Shown piece by piece: positions 1-8,865 of a DNA stretch of 10,000 nucleotides. Below the pieces are notes generated by a model. That model saw only the letters and a list, made by a program, of their open reading frames with translations. It searched no databases and was not told the DNA's origin. This DNA comes from Eimeria necatrix. Its lineage: Eukaryota > Apicomplexa > Conoidasida > Eucoccidiorida > Eimeriidae. Position 1 is the stretch's first letter. The number at the start of each line of letters is the position of its first letter. Both the position numbers and the translations under genes were made by a program. Location of the stretch: contig NW_013655046.1 of NCBI RefSeq assembly GCF_000499385.1, positions 5,468 to 15,467 of the forward strand. Reading direction: 5' to 3'.

Positions 1-160
1 GAATTAAACAAAGAATTAAACAAAAGAATTAAATAAAAGAATTAAACAAAAGAATTAAATAAAGAATAAAACAAAAGAATTAAATAAAGAATAAAACAAA
101 AGAATTAAATAAAGAATTAAATAAAAGAATAAAATAATAAATCTTTTTGTTTTTGAACAG
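1..160 (+). repeat. Intronic GAATTAAA(C/T)AAAA tandem repeat and 3' splice site
   Basis: The first 140 bases are a degenerate tandem array of a 10-13 bp unit, GAATTAAACAAAA or GAATTAAATAAA. It is followed by a T-rich tract and the acceptor ttttgaacag ending at 160. I read it as the end of an intron of the zinc-finger gene whose exon begins at 161. No open frame of interest was seen on either strand. Confidence 0.65.
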
Positions 161-253
161 AGCAGACACCCGAGTGTGGGGCCCCACACTGAAGAGCTTT
201 TAAATGCTGCTGCTTCTTTCAAGTGTCCAGACTGCAGTTTGTGTTTTTCTTCG
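161..253 (+). CDS. Zinc-finger gene, upstream exon
   Basis: This is a 93-bp exon (31 codons) between ttttgaacag and the donor TCG|GTGAGAA. It reads SRHPSVGPHTEELL, then a short Ala run, then FKCPDCSLCFSS. It contributes both cysteines of finger 1. Entry and exit are phase 0 in the frame continued at 648. GC content contrasts sharply with the flanking introns. Confidence 0.8.
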
Positions 254-769
254 GTGAGAACTTCATTTAAATTAATTAAATATTTATTTATTAATTAATT
301 AAAAGTTAATTATTTATTTATTAATAAATAAATAAATAATAATTAATAATAATTAATTGAATTATAATTAATTAAATAATAATCAATTGAATAATGGTAG
401 ATTAATTAATAATTAATTGAATAATGATTGACTAATTAGTAATCAAGTGGATAATAATTAACAAGTTAATAGATAATTAATTGAATATTAAATGACTAAT
501 TAGTTTATAATTAAATAAATGATAATTAATTAAATAATAATTAATTAAATTTGCTACAATTTGGATTTTAGTTATTACTTTGTAATTATTTAATTTTAAT
601 TAATTAATTTATTTTTCTTGTTTGTTATTTGCTGCTGCTGTTTGCAGAAAAGCAACATGCGGCTGCATGCAAGAGTAAAGCATTTAAATGAAAAAAGATT
701 TATTTGTGACTTTTGCTGCTCCGCTTTTGCCTACAAAGCTGTCCTCCGCAGACACGTAGCAGCTAAACA

Positions 770-816
<47 letters not shown>

Positions 817-1160
817 GTGCGGACGCCGCAGCAGCAGCAGATACGACTGCAGCAGCAGCAGCAAATACCACTGCAGCAGCAGCAGCAGCAGCAGACACCT
901 GCACAGCGGGAACAGATACTACGAGAGCAGCAGCAGCAGCAGACACTACTGCAGCAACAGCAGCAACAGACACTACTGCAGCAGCAGCAACAGCAGAACC
1001 AGCAGCAGACACCACTGCAGCAGCAGCAGCAGCAAAACCAGCAGCAGCAGCAGCAGCAGCAGCCGATGAAGACAAAAGAGACAAACAAACGAATTTAAAA
1101 AGCAGCAAAAGAGCAGGAGCTCAGTTTCTAGTAGATGCTGTTGCTGTTGATCTTGTCTGC

Positions 1161-1200
<40 letters not shown>

Positions 1201-1220
1201 AACGAAGACAAGAAACTTGA
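161..1220 (+). CDS. C2H2 zinc-finger protein with poly-Ala tail, 3' part (exons 161-253 and 648-1220)
   Basis: Two tandem C2H2 zinc fingers can be read once the intron 254-647 is removed. Finger 1 starts in the upstream exon (KCPDCSLCFSS) and finishes downstream (KSNMRLHARVKH), giving C-x2-C-x12-H-x4-H. A short linker, LNEKRF, resembles the canonical TGEKP linker. Finger 2 (CDFCCSAFAYKAVLRRH) has the same spacing and ends VAAKH. C2H2 pairs usually bind DNA or RNA, so a nuclear regulatory role is likely but inferred. The remaining ~145 residues are low complexity: 14 Ala codons (GCT) from 771, then A/T/D-rich segments read from CAG tracts as GCA, a charged stretch (DEDKRDKQ), another Ala run and the end KRRQET before TGA at 1218-1220. 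The N-terminus lies left of the window. The apparent methionine at 618 lies in the intron and is not a start. Confidence 0.83.
254..647 (+). other. Phase-0 intron inside zinc finger 1 (AT/TTAA-rich)
   Basis: A 394-bp intron from gtgagaac to gctgctgctgtttgcag. The interior is almost only A and T, with ATTAATTA and AATAATTAATTGA units. The acceptor tract is itself CTG repeat plus TTTGCAG. It splits finger 1 between its zinc-binding cysteines and histidines. No gene content was seen. Confidence 0.8.
648..1220 (+). CDS. Zinc-finger gene, terminal exon (finger 1 end, finger 2, Ala tail)
   Basis: It starts after tttgcag at 647 and runs open to TGA at 1218-1220 (190 codons). Codons 1-12 complete finger 1 and codons 19-40 hold finger 2. 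The rest is the repeat tail. Two trinucleotide orientations occur in one frame: (CTG)n read as GCT at 771-812 and (CAG)n read as GCA from about 829 to 1065 and at 1164-1199. Both give alanine. The CTG-strand reading of this tail also produces long Gln, Cys and Leu frames, which are shadows. Confidence 0.85.
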
Positions 1221-1341
1221 TTTTTGGACTTTTTCTTTGCTTCGAATTGCTGTAAATTGGCAATTATGCAAATAAATGCAAATAAATAAATTCAATTAAA
1301 GGATTAAATGATTAAATGATTAATTGCATTAAATAATTCAT
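1221..1341. other. Intergenic gap between convergent genes
   Basis: 121 bp between the TGA of the zinc-finger gene and the stop of the minus-strand gene. It holds three overlapping AATAAA hexamers on the + strand (1271-1290), which could serve 3'-end formation of the + gene, though apicomplexan poly(A) signals are poorly defined. An ATTAAATG repeat follows. No terminator hairpin was seen. Confidence 0.5.
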
Positions 1342-1514
1342 TTAATTCAACTTCCAAACAAAACTGTCTCCGTTCCACTTCTCCGTGCCCACGTGAAACA
1401 GCCCCACAGCAGCAGAAGATATTCTTCTCTTTTTCTTTCCCCGCAAAATTGCTGCTGCTTTCATCTTCAGCATTTTCTTCATTCCAGACAGAGACAAAGA
1501 CCACCGACTCGTTG
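1342..1514 (-). CDS. Exon 13: basic C-terminus, terminal exon
   Basis: 173 bp, phase 1 in, reading (S)TSRWSLSLSGMKKMLKMK, AAAILRGKKKRRISSAAVG, then LFHVGTEKWNGDSFVWKLN and TAA at 1342-1344. It is basic, with a KKKRR cluster. The competing frame (SNESVVFVSVWNEENAEDES, stop at 1304) would need the unusual acceptor cttgcaag at about 1643 and would run through poly-Leu/Cys. I prefer the basic frame at moderate confidence. Confidence 0.58.
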
Positions 1515-1522
1515 CTGCAGCA

Positions 1523-1553
<31 letters not shown>

Positions 1554-1676
1554 AAACAGCAGCAGCAGCAGCATAGCAGCAGCAGGAACAGCAGCAGCAG
1601 CAGCAGCGCACAGAAAAGGAGAAATGCTTCTGAATTGACTTGCAAGAATATTAAAAGACATAAATAAACAAACAAA

Positions 1677-1712
<36 letters not shown>

Positions 1713-2685
1713 AAATAAATAAAAAATAAATAAAGTTTAATTAAATGGAAGTAAAACTCACAAAGAACGTGAGAGACCATGTTGGCTCTTTCGGCGTCCA
1801 TGGCCTGCTGGAGTGTATGTCCACTGAACCACTTGCACTTGAAGGCGACTGCGTTGGGAACTGGAGTTTCATTTATTTCATTTTTTGGATTTATTTTCTT
1901 TTTTTCTTTTTCTTTTTTCTTCAAAGAAGAAACTCCAATTGTCACTTCCGACAAAGACTCCAAAGCCGCCTCCAGCCCCGCCTTCAGCTTCTCCAGTTTC
2001 TTTCCTTTTGCTGCTGCCATTTGCCGCAAAACCATTTCTGAAACCATTCACAAATTCGCAATATTAATCCATTTAATTAATTCAATTAATTCTACATATA
2101 TATTTTTATATTTATATTTATTTTTATTTATTTTTATGTTTATAAAGATATATAAATATATATATATGTGCATGCATTTATTTCGGCAAGTGCAGGATGC
2201 GCTGCGGTGTACGTACACCGCGCGGGTTTCGCCGCCTTGTGCATGCGCCGTTTGCTGCTGTTGATTTCTTTCTTTTTGTTCATTTATTCGTTTATTATTG
2301 TTCATTTGTTTATTATTTTTATTATTTATTGTTTATTTATTTATTTTCACCTTTATAGGCTTGACACCACATGTCCAGAGCCAACTTGGAACTCAACACT
2401 TGCAGCTGGGCTTCGTGCGACAGCGTTCTCTGGTGTACGTACACCGCAGCAGCAGCACAACATTCCGCAAAATAATTCAAAGAACTTTTACGCAAACTCT
2501 TTTATTTATTCTTTTCATCTTAATGAAACAGTTTTATTTATTCTTTTCATCTTAATGATAGTTTTATTCATTCTTTTCATCTTTATGCAAATAGTTTTAT
2601 TTATTCTTTTCATCTTTATGCAAATAGTTTTATTTATTCTTTTCATCTTTATGCAAATAGTTTTATTTATTCTTTTAATCTTTAC

Positions 2686-2750
<65 letters not shown>

Positions 2751-4458
2751 TACATATATATAAATGCCAATTAAATGTATTTAATTGGGTTTAAATAAAC
2801 ACCAATAAAATAAACTTAAAGAAGCACCAATTGAATAGATTAAATTGCATTTAAACAAACAATTAAATGCATTTCATCCCATTTAAACAAACTCCAACTA
2901 AATGGACTTAATTGCATTTAAACAAACACTTAAATGCATTTAATGGCATTTAAATAAACTCCAATTAAATGCAAATTTAATTTCAATTGCTAAACACTTT
3001 ACCCGTGGACTTCTTCTGTCTCTATTCCCCCTTTTTGTCTCTTCAAAACTAAACCCTTTTTTGTCTCCTTTTACTTCATCAATTTCCGCATAAATGTTTT
3101 CCGAAAGGTCCTCTGTGGGGGCCCCCCCGGGGGCCCCCCCGGGGGCCCCCCCGCTCTCTAGGGGGCCCCTTGGGAAGACCCTTTTGGGTATTTCTGGCAA
3201 GGGCCTGTTGGGGCCCCTCGAGGGGGCCCTCTGGGGGCCTCCGGGGGGCCCCTGGGGGCCCCTCTGGCTAGTACCCACCAAGGGCCTCCCCTGGGGGGCC
3301 CCCTGCGAGGGGGCCCCCCCGAGGGGGCCCTGGAAAGCCTCCGGGGGGCCCCCAAGGGGGGCCCCCGGGAAAGTACCCTGGGGGGCCCCCAGGGGGGCCC
3401 CCAGGGGGGCCCCCTCAGGGGGGCCCCCCTGGGGAGAGGGAAGGGCCCCCCTGCACCTGTGGGAAAAGTCAATTGCTGCTTGGAGAACTGAAAGAGGGTT
3501 TGAATAAGTTGCCATTAATTTATTTAATTCATTTAAAAGTTTGTTTTGGTTTTTTATTGGAAGAGGGTTTAGAGACAAATAAGAAGAAGGGTTTGAAGAA
3601 GAAGTCCGCGAGGAGTCCTTCACGTCCGTCACAAACCCCAAGTCCACCGAACTCCCCAGGTCTGCATGCAAACCCTAAACCCTAAACCCTAAACCCTAAT
3701 CCCTAAACCCTCACGGTGAAGGAAGAGGAAGGAGTAGAAGAGCTTTTTGGCGTTGGACTGGTTAGGGTCTTCGAAGAGCACAAACCCTGGAAAAGGGTTT
3801 ATCCAGAGGCCCACGAGGGTTTGCATAATTAGGAAGAACTGCTGCAAAAAGGGACTGTCTCTTTGCTGCAGCAAGGGTTTGAGAAATCTGCTGCTGAAGA
3901 CATTGGCGAGGCTCTGCAGCGCAGCAAGAGAGCCTTGGTAGCTGCTGCTGCGGACTTGCTGCTGCTGCTGCAGCTGCTGCTGCAGCTGCTGCCACCCCGA
4001 AGGCATTTTCCCCTTTTTGTTTTTTCCAAACATTCCCGCAAAAAAAGACTTTATTGCTGCTCCCAACTTCGAAAGCAAAGAACTCCGAAACTCCTCCACC
4101 GCCGTGTGCAAAAAGAACGCTGCGCGCCCCAAAATAAACACCCTTTTAGGGTTTAGGGTTTAGGGTTTAGGGTTTGGGGGCGTTTTTCGCGGCTTTTTGC
4201 GGCAAAATGACCATTTAAATGGCTCAAAATAAAGCCACTCAATTAATTAATTTAATTAAAGTTAATTAATTAATTAATTAATTAATTAAATTGATTAATT
4301 AATTAATTAAATTAATTAATTAATTAATTAATTGGTTTTTACCCATTTGCAGCCCCGCAGAAGTGAGTGCTGCGCCAAAGGGCTTGTTGATTTGCTTGGG
4401 ATTGAATTTGTCTCCTTTGCTTTCCAGCCAAAGTTTGGTGAAGACAAGTGCTGCGTTT

Positions 4459-4492
<34 letters not shown>

Positions 4493-4735
4493 GGGGGAGG
4501 AAGCCAGCAGCAGCAGCAGCAGTGGAGCGCAGCTGCACCCAGGTGTGCAGCAGCAAGTTGCTGCTGCTGCTGCTGCTGCTGTCGCGCTTCACTATGTTGG
4601 TAAACCGCAGCAGCAAATCCACATTTGCCAAAAGTTCTTTTGCTGCTGCTGCTCCAATCTTTTCTTTTTTTCTTTTTCCCTCAAAGCTCGCCAGAGTCTC
4701 CAGCAGTCTCCCCAGCTGATCTCTCCTGCTTCTCA

Positions 4736-4785
<50 letters not shown>

Positions 4786-4934
4786 ATTTCGGGGCCCTGC
4801 TGCAGCAGCTGCAGCAGCCAGCGCATGCGCAAGAAAGCCCTGCTGCTGCGGCTCGTGTCTAGCGGGTTTAAATGCATTTAATTCTTCATTTTGATTTAAT
4901 TTAATTAATTAAATTAATTAATTAATTAATTATT

Positions 4935-4965
<31 letters not shown>

Positions 4966-5559
4966 CCTGCTGGCCAATTCCAAAGTGAGCCACGGCAAAG
5001 CCCCCTATGCGCTTCAACTTGGCCTCGAGCTGCATGAGGGTATTATCGGCGGAGAAGACGAAGTTGGTGGCGACTGCGGGAAATGAATTCAAAATAATTA
5101 AATTTGAATTATTTTTAATCCATTTTTTGAACTCTTTGAGTTATTTTTAATCATTTATTTGAATTCTTTGATTAATTTTAATCATTTATTTGAATTCTTT
5201 GAGTTATTTCCTCCAAAAAGCAAAAAAAAGCGCAAAAAATGACCCAAGGTTCGCCCAAAACTGCAAAAGGCCAACAACTTCAAGATCTGCTACTGCTGCT
5301 TCTCCTCTAACTCCTTTTCTTTTTCTTTTTATTTAATTTAAATTAATTAATTAATTAATTAATTAACTAATTAATTAATTAATTAATTAACTAATTAATT
5401 AATTAATTAATTAATTAATTAATTAATTAATTAATTTATTTATTTATTTGTTTTAAAAAAATCCCACCATCTCCCTTTGTGGAATCGGACTTGAGGTAAC
5501 AGCGCTCGTCGCACAAGTCCAAAAATCCGAAAGAAGGCCGAGGGCCTGAAATGAAAAAA

Positions 5560-5616
<57 letters not shown>

Positions 5617-7893
5617 AAATAACATAAATAAATAAATAAATAAATGAAAATAAATAAAATAAATAAATAAATGGAGAGGTGAAGAAAAATGAAGAAATTG
5701 CATGCAGGTTTAGTTGGAGACAGAAAGAGAGTTGAATTAAAAATTAATTGAAAATTAATTTAAAATCAATTTAAAATCAATTTAGAATTAATTAGTCATT
5801 TATTTATTTGATTTATTATTTATTATTTGATTTATTAATTGGTTTATTATTTGATTTATTATTTGATTTATTATTTATTGAAATAAATGAATTTAAAAAC
5901 AATTTCAAGCTGACCTTTTTTGCCTTTCTTTCCGTTTCCTAAAAAGGACAAAAACACAAAAAGTCCTTTTCTTCATTTTTATTTTTTCCATTTCAATTTT
6001 ATTTTTAAATTTAATTTTATTTTATTTTTGCAATTATTTCATTTTTATTTTTTCAACTAAAGACTTCATTTGCAGTTTATTTAAATTTATTTCTTTTCAT
6101 TTTGTTCTTTCTGTTTTCAATTTGTGCATGCACTGAATCGCCCATGCATTTATTTACTTTACTAATTTTATTTTTTTTTAATTTCTTAAGATGTCAAATA
6201 ATCAATTAACTAATTAGCTATATTAATTAACTAATTAATCAATTAATCTAATTATTTATCTATTTTTTTTAATTTAATTATTTATTTATTTATTTATTTT
6301 AGTTATTTTTTTATTTACCTGTTTGCAGCAAATCAACCAAGGCGGCGTTCATTGGGCCTCCGAAAGTTCTGTCCCAGTCTTCTCTCATGAAAGGGACAAT
6401 TCCTAAAAAGTAAAAATAAAAACAAAAAATAAAAAAATAAAAATAAAAATAAATAAATTAAATGGACAAAATGCATAAAATAGAAATAAAATTAAGTAAA
6501 TGGAAGTATATGAACACAACAAATGTAAAATAATATTTCAAAAACCCCTTTTTGTGGTTTTGCATGCAGCTGATAAACAAATAAAATAAAAACAAAAAGG
6601 ATATAAATGCCACTTTCGAATAAGTGGTAATGTGGAAATTGAATTGCTAGAATAATAATTGTTTAAAGGAGAAATGCAATAATAAAAACAATGAAATAAA
6701 AAATAAATAAAAGAAAAAGAAAATTAATCGCAAAGAAACGAAGAGGAAGAATGGAAAAAGAAATGGAGTAAAAGCGCGGAAAAAAGCAGAGAAATGAAGA
6801 AAAGAATAAAAAGAAACGAATAAATAAAAAGAATTATTTAAATGCAAAAATAAAATAAATAAATAAATAAAAGAATTATTTAAATACAAAAGAAGTTTGA
6901 ATTCATTTAAGTTGAATCACCTTGCTGCTGCAGCCGCTGCACGCGGAGGCGGAGTCTGTCGCTCAAAAGTGGGTCTTTTTCGATGATTTCAAAGAGTTTT
7001 CTGTCTCTAAAATGTTGATTAAATTTAATTATTAAATCTAAAGTGGCAGAAAAACATCCCGTGCTGATTAGCGCGTTGAAAGAGGGAGCTGGAGATACAC
7101 CCGAAGACAGCCGCCGCAACTCCGAGCTCCCTGTACACCCCACGCCGTACGTACACCCCAAACCGAAGTTTGCTACTTTCGAAAATGCCATAAAACAAAA
7201 TAATTAAATAAAATAAAATAAAATAAAACAAAATAATTAAATAAAATAAAATAAAATAAAATAAAATAAAGTAAAATAAAGGAAAGGAAAATAAAGTAAA
7301 ATGGAATAAAATAAAGTAAAATAAAGTAAAATAAAAATAAAATAAAATAAAATAGAGGAAAATAAAAGAAAATAAAAGGAAATGATAAAAGAAGTGGAAA
7401 TGATTTGATGCATTTCTTTACAAATGTCGCCAAGTGGAAACAGAAATGCAAATAATTGCAAATGTTTGAAAACAAAAAAAAGAGACAAAATGGAATAATT
7501 GAAAAAAGAAAAAGTGCCAAAAATGAAACAAAAAGGAGACAAAAAAGAAATTCAAAAAAGAACAAAAAGATATTTAAAAGCGGGACAAAAAGGAGACAAA
7601 AAGGAAACTAAAAAGACAAAAAAAATAAAAAGAAACAAAAAAGCAAACGAAAAAGGAAATAAAAAGAAAAGGGAAAAGACGCAAACAAGAAACAAAAAAA
7701 AGGAAAAAAAGAGACAAAAAAGGAAATAAAAAAGAAAGACAAAAAGAGACAAAAAAGAAACAAAAAAGAGACAAAAAAGAAACAAAAAGAAACAAAAAAT
7801 AATAATAAAAATAAAAAAATAAAAAAATGAAAAAAGACGAACAAACTGCCTTGGCGCGGGCCTCAATATCTTGGGGGCTGGTGAACAAAGCAA

Positions 7894-7933
<40 letters not shown>

Positions 7934-8832
7934 CTGCTGCGGCGCTGCTGCTGCTGCTGCTGCTGCTGCTCTGTCTCCAAAACTGTCTCCAACTGTCTCC
8001 TTTTCTTTTTTCGAAGAAAATAAATTTATTTCTGCCGAGCAAAAGTCCCCCGCAGTCCCGCGGTTTTCCAGCACATATTCCTGAAAACATTTTTATTTTC
8101 ATTTTAATTCTTTTAATTCTTAATTCTTTTTAATTCTTTTTAATTTAATTTAATTTATTTTAATTCATTTTAATTCACTTTTTAATTTCTTTTAATTCAT
8201 TTTATTCATTTAATGCACTTTTTAGTTTTTTTTTCCTCAAATGTCAAAAAGATGCATTTAGTATTTACATATTTGCAGTTACATTTCTTTTTACTTTTGC
8301 ACTTTTTATTTATTTTTATTTTTTAAATTTTTAATTAAATTTAAAGTTGCATTTATATTCACACTTTATCACATATTATAATATTTACTTATTTGCACTG
8401 CAAACCCCAAACCCTAAACCCAAAACCCTAAACCCCAAACCCCAAACCCTAAACCCTAAACCCTAAACCCTAAACCCTGAGGGTTTGCCTCACCGCAGTG
8501 ACGCTGTGGAAAACTGTCTCTGTGTGTCCCCTGGCCAGTCTGCTGCCAATCTCTTTAAGTCCCTCCAACTCTTTTGCTGCTGCTGCTGCTTCTGCTGCTC
8601 CCAAACCCTCGAAGGAGTACCTGCGGGGGCCCCCCGAGGGTTGGTATTCAATGCGCACTCTTGCTGCACTTGGTGCTGCTGCTGCTGCTGCTGCTGCTGC
8701 AGCAGGGGGGCCCCTGGGGGCCCCTGCGGGGGCCCCTGCGGGGGCCCCTGCGGGGGCCCCTGCGGGGGCCCCTGCGGGGGGCCCCCCGGGGGGGCCCCCA
8801 AAGCGCATGAGGTAGCGGCGCTGCTGCGGCAG

Positions 8833-8865
<33 letters not shown>

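Larger units (their letters stand above)
2430..3074 (-). other. Phase-0 intron with three different tandem arrays
   Basis: 645 bp from gtaaaagg to gtacaccag. From right to left: a roughly 45-bp degenerate repeat (TTTAAACAAAC...TTAAATGCATTTAAT, 2765-2975); a (TA)n tract (2688-2747); a 33-bp tandem repeat (2500-2687); and a GGTGTACGTACACC palindrome against the acceptor. No coding content is supported. Confidence 0.7.

Noticed and set aside
618..647. Methionine start for the zinc-finger protein
   Set aside because: It lies in the intron's pyrimidine/CTG acceptor tract, and finger 1 would lack its cysteines.
1304..2047. Continuous 247-codon minus frame beginning at ATG 2047
   Set aside because: It crosses an AAAT array and CTG tract as Ile/Leu/Phe/Cys runs. 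GTGAGT at 1761 and phase agreement with exon 11 support splicing instead. The ATG is upstream of the exon 12 acceptor.
2500..2687. CRISPR-like direct repeats
   Set aside because: The units are head-to-tail with no unique spacers, and the context is a eukaryotic intron.
2168..2794. + strand frame of 208 codons with repeated LFILFIF and Ile/Tyr runs, resembling membrane segments
   Set aside because: It is a translation of the 33-bp repeat and the TA tract inside an intron of the minus gene. Exon 11 lies on the opposite strand.
3094..3507. + strand Gly-Pro-Ala (collagen-like) frame
   Set aside because: The palindromic GGGGCCCC block keeps all frames open. Only the minus frame links to flanking exons with correct phase, and there is no Gly-X-Y triplet periodicity.
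3662..4178. True chromosome end or telomere
   Set aside because: The arrays are short, interstitial and in both orientations, with exons on both sides.
4332..4862. + strand poly-Ala/Ser frames opposite exon 8
   Set aside because: They are shadows of CAG tracts. The + strand ttgcag and GTGAGT near 4350-4370 look like splice sites, but no exon chain continues them.
5236..5315. Possible small + strand gene MTQGSPKTAKGQQLQ or a minus exon ending near 5235
   Set aside because: It is only 23 codons and ends in Leu from a CTG tract. The minus patch has no 3n segment with usable GT/AG borders. It is probably intron.
6547..6580. Second 24-nt microexon candidate (minus, after tttatcag)
   Set aside because: The donor would be GTTTTT with no consensus, and the sequence is largely the TGCATGCA repeat plus A-rich DNA.
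7237..7844. Minus-strand Phe/Leu-rich frames
   Set aside because: Translations of the AAAAT and GAGACAAAAA arrays. Their composition is not protein-like.
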